A DNA stretch of 64,000 nt, taken from contig NW_004797392.1 of the NCBI RefSeq assembly GCF_000002075.1, forward strand, positions 1,242,989 through 1,306,988. The letters are read 5' to 3'. The translations under genes were made by a program, and so were the position numbers. Below are positions 24,901-36,900 of the stretch, in pieces. Each line of letters opens with the position of its first letter. Position 1 is the first letter of the stretch. The DNA comes from Aplysia californica. Lineage: Eukaryota > Mollusca > Gastropoda > Aplysiida > Aplysiidae. The notes below the pieces were generated by a model. The model saw only the letters and a program-made list of their open reading frames with translations, had not been told where the DNA came from and made no database searches.

Positions 24901-27900
24901 GTTTGAAATTACATCTTTCTTATGCATAGCCAATGAAGCAAACATTATTCCTTCTTTGTCGTTGCATGGCTTGTGGTATAAATAAAAAAATTTAGTCTCT
25001 CATATAGCTCATATAGGAAGACTGAACAGTAATTCTTGTGATTCTTTTCTTGAGAGGAATATATATATTATATTTCAGTTCGCCCTTACCACACTGCCTG
25101 CACGATGTGAAACTGATCCCGCCATGTGATCGCATCCTGCTGGAGATGACTTTTGCCGAGCTGTACCGCTGGGCCATCCAGGAGCTGCGCCACTGCGTCA
25201 TACAGGCCGACATGATGTTTAAACTGCGAGGCATCAACCCAGCCTCCCCCAACCCGTGTAACACAAAGGTAGGTTCAAAAGTGTCACATGTCTTTTTTAA
25301 AATCAGACTAAGGAGATCACGGGCTGGTCATTTTATATTGCTGTTCTCTGCGTTCACAGGCCCTTGTTAAGATACAAAATTGTTTTTATTGTTATATGAT
25401 CATAATTATCGTTATGTGTGCCACTTAGGGTAGGCAAAATTACTTTATTACATAAAGGAAAAGAGGTTCCAAATGTCATGTATGCTGTTTAAATAATATT
25501 AAGGAAATCACAGGCTGCAGCATTCCTCTCATTTGACTTGTGTAGCATGTTCTTTTTACTTGTTCTTGCCACTCTTTTTTTTTCTTTCTCTGCACTCTTT
25601 TGTCCGGTGAAATTCAAGATTGATTACTTTTTCATTCCGTGATTATGAAAACTTAGACAAAGCTGAAACAGGCCTGCTATTTCTTCCTCTTAATTGCTAG
25701 AATAAAAGTTATATGAATGTTGTAGTTACTATTTCAATTTCTGATCATTGCTTGAAGGAAAGTTATGCGCATGCAATAGTTACTATTTGTGACGATTGCC
25801 AGAGGAAAAGTTGTACTATGAATGTTCTAGTTTATATTTGTGACAACTGCTGGAAGGAAAGTTGTGCAAATGTAATAGTTACTATTTCTTTTAACCATTT
25901 CAGTTTACGGAGCGGCTGAGCCTGGGAGCGTTGCCGTGCTCCCGTTTCATCCTGGCCACCCTGGGCCTGCTGGTAGCGGAGCACTTCTCCAACAGTCTCA
26001 GTCTGTTGCTTAACTCTGGAGTCCTGGCCCTTTCACAGAGCATACTCAGGCTGGCAGGTGAGTTGAGTAACTTGGTGAGCGGCGGTTTACTTGAGTTCTT
26101 TCTTCTTTTTCTTGTTGTTCTCCTTCTAGATCTCAGGGGTTTTCAGCTGCTGGTTATTCAACCTGCTGTGCAACTGATTTTTACGTATGTTACCATTTTT
26201 CCGTCTTCACAGAGCCCATTGCCTTCAGGCAGCCACATTCTGATTTCATAGGTACTCTATGTTTTTATACTGACTAGAGTATTTTCAGTCTTGGTAGGAA
26301 TTAATTTTTAATTTTGTACAAGTGGCAGCTGGAGACTCTTATCGATTTTAGGACCACCAAGGGATCTTTAACATGCTCGACTGGCACACAGGACCTCCAA
26401 GATTTTTCGCCTCTTGTCCGAGAAGGCTAGTTGTTTTATCTTGCTCATCCTAAGATCAGGGGTGTGGCAGAGCCAGGAGTAGCAGTAGAAAGAGTCAGGA
26501 GTATTTTGCTCAGGTTGAATCGTGGTCTTCTTTACAAACAGTTGTGGGACATTTATCCCTTGCTCTTATCTCTACTATTGGGGCTCTGGTATGGCCTGCT
26601 TATTTTTCTTTGTGTTGTCTGAAAAAGGCCATACTCCACTACAAACAGATTGTAACAATGGTAGCAATAAGAGCTGAATAATATCAATAGCAAATCAATA
26701 TGACCACAAACCCATTTTTACCTGAAATAGATCTCTTTGTCAAGTCATTTCCTTCATTTATTACCTAGGTGCTCTGTTAGCTCAGTTGGTATCATGCTAG
26801 ACTACTGAGTAGTTTAAATCCCAAATGAATCAATCTTGAGGGTTTTTTAGAGAGTTTTTAAGGCTCTCCATCTTTTTTGCTTGGTCTTATCAGAAATTTA
26901 CATATAAATTTTAATTCAGAGATCCCGTCTTTTCGGCAACCTTACAGTGTTGAAAGCGGTGTTAAATCTATACATAAGCATTACATTAGCACACCTCTCC
27001 TTCCAGCAATGGTCACAATTAATATCTACAGCATTCATATAACTTTCCCTCTGGTATTGGTTACAGATAGTAACTATTACATTTGCACAACTCTATAACT
27101 TTGCTTCCAGCAGTGGTCTCTTTTAATAACTACAACATTTTTATGACAACAACATTCTCACAATTCTCACCTATCAGGTCCAGACCCTGACTTACCAGTG
27201 GCTGACAATGGCAGTACCGTACTGACCATCCCAGAGGAGCAGATAAACAAGAAGAGCAACCAGGCTATGCCCATGGCAGGACCCGAACTGGCAGCCATGA
27301 TGAAAGTGGGCACACGTGTCATGCGGGGTGTGGACTGGAAATGGGGAGACCAGGTGAGTGAGCCAATGTGAGGTGTTGGCTGTAGTTAGCCCAGTGCAGA
27401 GGTCATCTTTTCCAGAAATTTCCGTATTTCATTTTAAAATTAAATTCCTTACCCTTGCATGATATTGGCAGAATTTAAGTCTGGGGCCTTTGCATTGTGA
27501 GGATATTTCATTTTTTTGCAATAGTCTCAATTTATTTGAAAGCAAACTTCATGAATAGCACTGTAATATGCATTGTTCCATCTCCCTAGACTATAGTTTT
27601 TTTATATAAGTTTTCTACTTTTTGTATCCTGTGACTATCGCACTTGTAATGAATCTGACCCAGGTATGCTTAAAAATGCTGAATACACGGAACGTATAGA
27701 TGATTTGTATTCTGTGACTATCGCACTTGTAACAAGTTTAAACCTCGTGTGCCTGAAAATATTGAGTGCGAGGAAAGAATTGATGATGAGCTCTCTGACA
27801 GGTAGCATTTATGCCATACACCTGCAACTGGAGTGCCCTCTGTAACATTCTGCCATGCATGTACCGTTAAAAAGAATAATAATGTCTTACACTGAGCAGC

Positions 27901-30900
27901 TGATTTGTAAATGGACCATCCTCCAAAATGTATGAGCTCTGATTTTTACTGTGATTTTTGCTTGTCTTTTTTTCTGTCCTTGCCTGAATGTGCTTGCTGT
28001 CTATAGGAGGAACGAAGTTACCATTATATTATATTTGTGCTTCTCCTTAAGTTACCCAGCTAGTGGATTGTGGTGACTCTGGTGTCGTCTGCTTCTCTTC
28101 TACTTCTTTTACTTCTTTTTGGTGCTTCTGTTGGTGTAATCTTGTTATTCCAATATGAGAGGGTGGTTGGCGGATGCTATGGTGTGGTTTGCTCCTTCTT
28201 TTCTATCAAACATCTGTCATCTTTACCTCTCCTCCTTCTTTTTTATGTTTGTGACTCTCTTGTAATACATCTAATCTTCGGCACTTATATGACCTTATTG
28301 TGTTGCAAGTGCCGTAAAACTCTTACTCAAACTAAAAAATCTCTAATTTTTGGCACGTAAATGACCTTGTTGTTGTGCAAGTGCCATAAAACCTTTACCT
28401 GTGTACTAAAACACAAAAATCTGTGCCAGGACGGTCCTCCGCCCAGCCTGGGCAACGTGATCGGTGAGCTGGGCGAGGACGGCTGGATCCGCGTGCAGTG
28501 GGACACGGGCAGCACCAACAGCTACCGAATGGGCAAGGAGGGAAAGTACGACCTCAAGCTGGCACAGATGCCAGAGCTCACAGACAACGAGGATGACGAG
28601 GAGGAGGATGAGTCACAAAGTGGTCAGTGGATGCATCTATTTGTATCATCTGTCATTTCTGTAGACGTGAACTTTGATAGATCTGTTTTTATCATCTCTC
28701 ATTTGTGTAGATGTAGACTTTGATATCTGGAGGTGTTTCAATTTTTCTATAATATTAGATATTAACACTAGATAGCAACATGTGTCCACTTACATGGATA
28801 GTAAGTGGTGGCAGGGGCAGAGAAATACACTCTGAGATCCTTATGAAGAAAAAAAGCATCTCTTATAAGGGTCAGTTGGCTTAGGAAACAGGAAAGATGT
28901 CAAACTGTGCGCCCTGCAGAGCATATATACTGGGCCCTCCTATATCCCTTCACAGGACCCAAAGTCATGTCTCTTACTCAACTCCCCTCTCTATCCCCCA
29001 AGTCCCTTACACTGTCTCTCGTTTGGAAATGATAAGACCTTTTTTTGTTACTATACCCTCTGAACATTTTAATTGACGTGTAAGTTTGTCGTTTGCTTAG
29101 TGTTAGACGCCGCCAAACGCCACTTTGAAAAATGACATATGAGAGTCTTACACTGAGTAGTCGATCTGACATCATCTTGACTTCACTGCAAGTTCAGGCT
29201 TGTACAGCATGGAGTATTCTTTGAACGAGTATTCTTTGGACGTTCATTAGGACAATAAAACCTAGGTTGTAACCTGTTGGTTTGCATCTGAGCATGTGGA
29301 AGTGAACAGCACTTACATATTTCTCCTTCAGGTCCTTACTTCTACTTTGCCTGTACTTGCTTCCCCTTTCTCATCGCTCAGTACTGGCTACCACCTTATC
29401 TGAAAATGTTAGATGTAAGCTATGGATTACAGTAAATGATTTTGCATTTTGAGATTGAGATTGAGCTTAGAGGCTGCATACAATAGACTACATCACTTAT
29501 ATTTAATTGAATGGAATTATTTGCCTTGGGTTGTTGACGGGTGCACTGGTGTGGCGTGCTCATTCTTTTTATCAAACATCTATTGTCCTTATCTCTCCTC
29601 CTTATTTTTTTGTGTTTGTTACTCTCTTGTAACACCTCTAATCTTCATCATTTATATAACCTTATTGTGTTGCAAGTGCCGTAAAACACTTACTTTAAAA
29701 AACACATCTGTTGGTCGGCGTTCATATAACCTAATTGTGTTGCAAGTGCCATAATACACTTACTTAAACAACAAAAAACAGTTGCCGGTAATGTTTTTAT
29801 AAGAGATTTGTTTGTAACAAAGCTGTGTCCTTGTTTGGTCTCAGAGAAGACCCACCCAGAGAACAAACACCCGACCAGTCTGATTCGTCGCTCCACCGTG
29901 GGCTTCCTCAAAGCCCTGTCACTGTGTGCTGGTGTTCACGCTGAGAACGCTCAGCCTGAGGCTGTGGCTGCTCTATGTGGGCTGATGCTCAGTATTGTGG
30001 ATGCAGGATGCAACTATGGACCAAGTGAGTGTGGAAGTGGGAGCCCGAGTTTGATATTAAATCTGTTTGCTCTATATTTTTGTCGTAGCTTTGTTTGCAG
30101 CTACTGCAAGACTAGACTCCATTTTTTGTTTATGTGAAAGTGTTTGGTATAAATTTCCAGTACTTTTTCAAGCATTGTGTCTTCATTGTGTAATGCTAAT
30201 TGCTTTCTTCAGTTTTTATTCAAGTGATATAACCATAAGTGGTACTAAAGAAATGACATGCGAAATCTCTCTTTCCTGAACTCAGCATTTGCCATATTTC
30301 TACAATCTACAATCTATTCACTAATTACTTCTTTATACACACAAGTAGAGTTTGAGTTGTTAAGTACTTTCTGTACTCTATCATATGAGAAATGGACATC
30401 ATTTTAAAGTTTGCGTTTCTAGGAATGAACATAAAGGAAAGAAGCATGAAATGTTGATTTTAAACGAGTTTTCTTACTCAGATACGAACTCGGCCTCAGC
30501 CCACATTGCCAGCCAACAACACAGCCAGTGGTGTAGCCTGGGCTTCATCCGTAGCCTGGCCACCAGCCCCGTCATGTGTCGCGCCCTCTCCTCCCCGCGC
30601 TGGCTGGGCCTGCTGCTGCGCATCCTGGAGGAGGACCACGGCTCCAAGTACTCCAAGAACATCTACAGACAGGTGGGCTTTTGCAACAGTTTTACATTGT
30701 TATGCATTACTGTTATGCATTTCTTTATTTTTCTAATTTTTTTTTTTGGTCCAAAATTTTGCATGTCAATGGAAAGTGTTCATAACTGGATTATTTTTAA
30801 GTTTGGGGCGATATGCAAGCTACAATCAAAGACTGTATTATGTAGTGGTTTGTTGATTCAGCATTGAACATATTATTATGTGTAACATCCCTGTCCTGAG

Positions 30901-33900
30901 TTAAGCTTTTTTCCATTTTGTCTTAAGAAAGAACTTCATTGACCAAACTATATTCTTTTCAGATCCTGATTTTAAAGCTGCTTCGAGCAGTGCTACCTTC
31001 TTGGGACCACTACATGGATAGAAGCCGAGTGACAAGTCTTGTGGAGCGATTGTTCTCCATCTTGGGCAGTGTCCTCATCGGCTGTGCCACTGACATGACA
31101 CTGACGTCAACTCGTAAGTTGAACATTTACACGAGGTCATTTGTGGTGTAGGAGTAAGGGGCTTGGCCATCGCATGCAAGATACACGAGTTCGGTTCTTG
31201 AGGCGAGAAAATTTTTAGAGTGTATCTCGTGGTTTTTCTACTGGGATATAGTATCGCTCTCAGCCCAGGTTAGCCCAATAGGTAGGGTCGAAGCCCATCT
31301 CCTAAGTGATCTGACTTGTGCTGATGTGGGGCATAAAAACGGAAAAAACATTTTTTTCAATTGTATTTATTTAGCACAGGGATGAGCTTTTTTTTTTCTT
31401 TGTTTCTTTCTTTTTTTTCTTTTTTTTGTGCATTGCTGGCTTGGATAATGCTTGAATGTAATATAAACAATAATCTTATTAAAGAGCTCTGAGACTGAAA
31501 AAAAAAGAAGTTTATTCCCTATGATAAGTCGGGGTGCTTTTAGTCTCGTATAAATGAGGAAAAGTTGAAATTTGAATTTGGCCTGCTGAATGTTGCAATC
31601 TTTAGGTTTTCCTTTTCTCTGCACATGATCTCTCCGTGAATGATTGATGATGATTACTATTTGATAGGTCCTATTTCTTGTCCTCAATATTGATGTATCA
31701 TGGTCTCTTTTACATTACTCTCTTCTTTGCTGCACTTGAACTATTTTGTGTCCTATATGAATTTGTAGCATTAGTACAGATCACATATGTTTTATGGCGC
31801 TCTCATATAACCTTATGCAGTTGTAAGCGCCGTAAAACTCATACTAAAACATATGTTTTATTTCCATTACTATCTTAATGTCTTATCGTGTCTAATCTTG
31901 CCTTGTTGGCAGTTGATGAGGGCTCGGGTGTGGTTTGCTCCTTCTTTTCTTTAGAATCTCTTGTTTTATTCTCTCCTCCTTTTCTTTGTATGTTACTCTC
32001 TTGTAACACCTAATCTTTGGTTGGCACTTTTATGACCTATTTGTGTTGCAAGTGCTGTAAAACTTTCAAAAACTAAACTGACCTCAACTTTTAACCCCCC
32101 CCCCAGGGCAGTGCTACTGATTGAAGTGTCTTTAGGCCATTCTTAAAGGGGGGATATTAACATGTTCTGCACAGTAGAATTGTAAATGGACTGATTTTTC
32201 AATGTCATGCTTGTACTGTGCAAGAACTACTTAAGAGGAACTGCTGCTTTTTCTTTCCTCATCCTTACTATCGTCACTTTTTCCTCCACTTCTTTTGTAT
32301 GTTTGTCACGCTTGTGAACTGCTATTTCCGGGGTGCCTTGTTAGACTTTGTGCTGTTGAGGCTAGAGAGGTGAGCAGAGTAAGCCTGATTCCCCGTTTGG
32401 ACTTCTCTGTTGACATCCACCCCTTGGCGCTCATATGACCTTATACAGTTGCGAGCGCCGTAAAACCTTACTAAGTGGGCAGTTGTCGGGTGCTCTAGTG
32501 TGGTTTGCTTTTTCTTTCCTATCAAACATCTTTATCTCCCCTCCTTCTTTTTCGTATTTGTTACTCTCTTGTAACACCTACTCTTCGGCACTTTTATGAC
32601 CTTATTGTGTTACAAGTGCCGTAAAACACTTACTAAAACAAACAAACCTTACTAAAACAAACATTACCTTTTAATCCTGTTTAGTGGAGGCTGGCCAGGA
32701 GAAGAAGCACAGTGTCCCGGTGAGCATGACTGCCACCTACACCAGCACTATGGCGGAGGAAGTCATCGCTCTGATTCGCCGACTGCACACACTGCCTGTG
32801 TGGAACGCTTCCATCAACCGCTACATCGCAGGACAGCTGCCCAGCATTGTGTCGCTCCTGGCAGAGAGGAGAACCCACCATGTATGTTATGCTGCTCGTT
32901 ATGATACGGTGTTGTTCAGTTCTACGCTCTATGTGAGGGCACTCTGTTCACTCAGTTGATATAATTTTGGATTACAGAGCAAATGTGCCTGTTTGGAATT
33001 CCAGACTGGGCGTTCTTGAACTTCTCTTTTTTGGTCGCGTTTTACTCAATTCAACTGATCTTGTGGGTGGTTGGCGGGTGCTCTGGTGTGGTTTGCTTCT
33101 CCTTTCCTTTGAAACAACTATCCTCCTTATCTCTCCTCCTTGTTTGGGACTTCCTACTTCCTCCTAACACCTCTAATTTTCTGTTCTTTTATGATCTAAA
33201 TGTGTTGCAAGTGGCATAAAACTATTACTGAAACAGAAACAACTTATCTTGACTGTTTTCACCTTCCAGATTGAACTAGAGGAAGAGAGTAACCAGACGG
33301 CGCTCATGATGGCGGTGCTGTCGGTCATTGGTGGGGTGGACTGTCGTCTACGCCTGGGCTCCCTGGTGAGACATGAAGAGCTGGGTCTGGGAACAGTCTG
33401 CAGGATCACGGCGAAGGGCAAGCTACAAGTGCAGTTTCACACCGGCTCTGCCAGGTTGTGCCGTCTCTCGGAGCTCACAGGGGTAAGACAAAGCCTAGGA
33501 TTACTTTGTTAATGGAACACTTTAAAAATCTTTTTTTGAGTAATGCTTGGTAAAAAGTATGTCATGGGTCTTTTCTCCTCCATTTCAAATTTCTTGTAGC
33601 AGGGATACATACTGATACTGACTGAAGAATGGATGAATTTTTATAGGCATATTTTCTTCTTATGTTTTCCTTTTCATTCATTCTTAAAACTTTTGATTGT
33701 TGAAATATGGAAGGCTTACAACCCTTTAATTTCTAAAAGGCAGTCATTACTCTTTTTAATGTGATGTTGACATTATTTTGCTCGATGTAGTAAGTTAACA
33801 ATATTTTAGCTAAATTAAGTTTTACTTTGTATAGCTCATTTTTTCGGAAAGTTTACAGAATTCCCAAATCTGAAATCATCGGATTTACTTATTTCATTAT

Positions 33901-36900
33901 ATGAGAACATATCATCTTGTCTTCAACACCCCACGTCAAGTAAAATCTGTTCACTTCAGGACATATTACTAGTCAAAAAATTGTCTTATCTGCCTTTTTC
34001 TCTTTATATGTTGTTGTTTTTTTTCTCCCGCGTATGTGTCCAGGTTCCTCTTGTTGAGTTCCATGTGGAGAAGATGCCCCTGAGTGATGAGACACTCTCC
34101 CATTGGGCACTGCTGTGCAGCCTGGCCTGTTCGGCCGTGCGGACTGACAGAGACAAGGACGCCATGCCCCGGGCCCCTCTGGCCACCAGCACCGGCAGCA
34201 TTGACTCTCTAGGTGAGGAGCTGGTTTAGTTTAGTGGAAGTTAGAGTTTTACAGCACTTGCAACACAATTAGGTCATATAAACGCCGAAGATTAGAGGTG
34301 TTAGTGGGTGGTTGGCGGGTGGTCTGGTATGGTTTGCTTCTTCTTTCCTATCAGACATCTATCGTGCTTATCTCCCCTTCTTCTTTTTTATGTTTGTTAC
34401 TCTCTTGTAACACCTCTAATCTTCTGGCGCTCAAATGACCTTGTGCAGTTGCGAGCGCCGTAAAACCTCTACTAAAACTAAAAGAGGTGTTACTTGATAG
34501 TAACCTACATACAAATGGAAAAAGGGGGAGAGATAAGGACAGGAGGCTAGTGCTTGAGTAGGGGTTTCTCTGTGGGTGTTTGATTGGTGCTCTGATGTGG
34601 TTTGCTTCTTATTTCCTATCAAATATATATCGTCCTAATCTCTCCTTCTTCTTTTCTTTGTATGTTACTCTAATAGCACTTCTAATCTTCGGCACTTCAA
34701 TGACCTATATGTGATGCAAATGCTGTAGAACTCTTACTAAGATAATAATAAAAAGGTTCCTCTTCCACTGCCTGCCGCTGTGTCCCCTCACAGTAAAAGA
34801 AAGTAATAGAACAGAAAATATGCACAACTATTGGGTTAGATAATATTTTTAGCCTCATTTTGCTGTTGTCTTTTAACCACTCCAGTCATGGCTGGTACAG
34901 AAAAACCAAGGAGCAGGATTGATGTGCCGATAGCTTTGTTAACGATGAACAGTGGTCAGTTGTACAGGCTATTGTCTCGGACAGGTTAACATCAGGGCAG
35001 GTTTAACTGTATTTGCCTTGTTTTGTTTTCATGGTGAACAAAGACACAAAACTGACTTGTCATTTAATGTTCCTCCTTTAATCTTCTATTCAGGCAACCA
35101 TCTGACTTTCAAAGAGCTTCGGAAGCAGTACATCCGCCTGTGCCTACTGCGCGCCATGGCGAAGCTGTTCAGCCGACAGGACGTACTGCGCCAGATCTTG
35201 TCACAGAGCATCCCGGCCTCCGTGAGCGAGTCGTTTGGAGCCCCCTTGGAGGCCTCGGCTCCACCACCGGCGGAGGAGGAAGGGGGAGGGGACGGCCCGT
35301 CCCGTGTGGTGTTGATGCAGCAGCTGCTGATGACGGCCACTCAGCCCTCTCCGCTGAAAGCTGTCTTCTCAGTTGATGAACTGGAAGTATGTGGAAAAAG
35401 AAAAGAAATAAGAAGTCTTTTTTTTTGTTGTTGAAATGTGACCATGGACTGGCAGAGATTTCTGTGGCTATGCACGGACAGAGATTTCTGAGACTATGCT
35501 TTTCTTTCGTTGCAACAGTTTTCAGCATTACTGTTATGCTCATCTGTTCCTTGTTGTGATGGAAAAAAAAAAGCCTTCTGATCCTGGTGAAAGAAATGTG
35601 AGGCATTGTGGTGAAATCAGGCACTCGTCAAAATATATGAAATCGAAAATATTGGCATTTTTCTGCCAGTTTGACAATTTTTGTAGAATTTTTGTTAGTT
35701 AGCTCAACACCTTTTGTGTCTGTTTAAAAACACTTGAGCTTGACTTAATCTTTTTTTTACTTATCATATGAACCTTTTCAGGGGGCCGGACTTGCAGCCT
35801 GCCAACACCTGACCTCAGAACTGGGTCAGCAACCAGGGGATATGGCTGGTGAAGAAAGCACGGACGAAGACGACGACACCGACTTGGCTGGCATTCCCGT
35901 CCTCGGAGCTGTGGTGGGCGGGGCTGGCGCAGCAACCAACCTCAACCCGGCTTACACAGCCCCACCCCCGCAGAGCTTGATAGTTGCCCGGCTACAGAAG
36001 CTTCGCAGGCTGAAGCCGCCCCAGCCGTTGCCGTCCCCCATTGTGGTGCAGCTGGTGGAGATGGGGTTTCCGCGGCGACGGGTGGAGCAGGCAGTCAAAT
36101 CATTGGGTTTGTCATTTTTCTATCACTTTGGGGTTGTTGTTTTTTTTAATGACTCTGTCAAGTTGCAAAATATTACCACAATCGTATAAATTCCTCACAA
36201 AAATGCACCATGACAATCAGTTAAAGCTCATATAGAAGAGAGATGTGTATTTAAATATATGTATCTGTCTCTCTCTCATGACCGGTATCTGTGGTGTAAT
36301 GGTTAAGCAATTCATTGTTTCACACAAAAGACCTGAGCTTGAGTTTGATTCCCATGTGGGAAGAATTTTTATCGAGTATCTCGATCTTTCTGCTGGAACA
36401 TTGTACCCCTTTCTGCACCGGTTGGCTGTGACAGGTAGGCTAAAACAGCACCTGGACATGGATGGCTGGTGCCTCTATAAATAAATCATTGATGGTCTGG
36501 TCTGGCTGTGACAGGTAGGGTTGAACCCGCCTCCTAATTGATCTAAATTGTATTGATGAAAGTGTAAAAACTCCTATATTTAAGAAGAAATAATTAATTC
36601 TAATTCTTTCTCAGGAGGTGGCTTGCTCCCAGGCAATGATACCCCGACAGTAGAGGCTCTGGTCAGCTGGCTGCTGGAGCACCCAAGCCCCGGCCAAGAG
36701 GACTCGGACACAGACATGGCCTCCTCGGAAGAAGGTCTCTCCGACAGTGACTCGGGCTCTGAGGGTTATGATGAGCTGGAAGCTTTTGAGGTAGGCTGTG
36801 TGGAAGACTCAAGTGTGTTGTAATAAGTGTGTGTGTGTGTGTTTGTATATTTATATGCCAGGGAAACATTTCTTACTGTCTTCCCGAGTTCCATAATGTA

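Noticed and set aside
28343-28413. Hairpin at the hp-SINE tail as a self-cleaving ribozyme or terminator
   Set aside because: No hammerhead core (CTGATGA...GAAA) or other ribozyme signature, and the TAAAAC tail does not resemble a pol III terminator.
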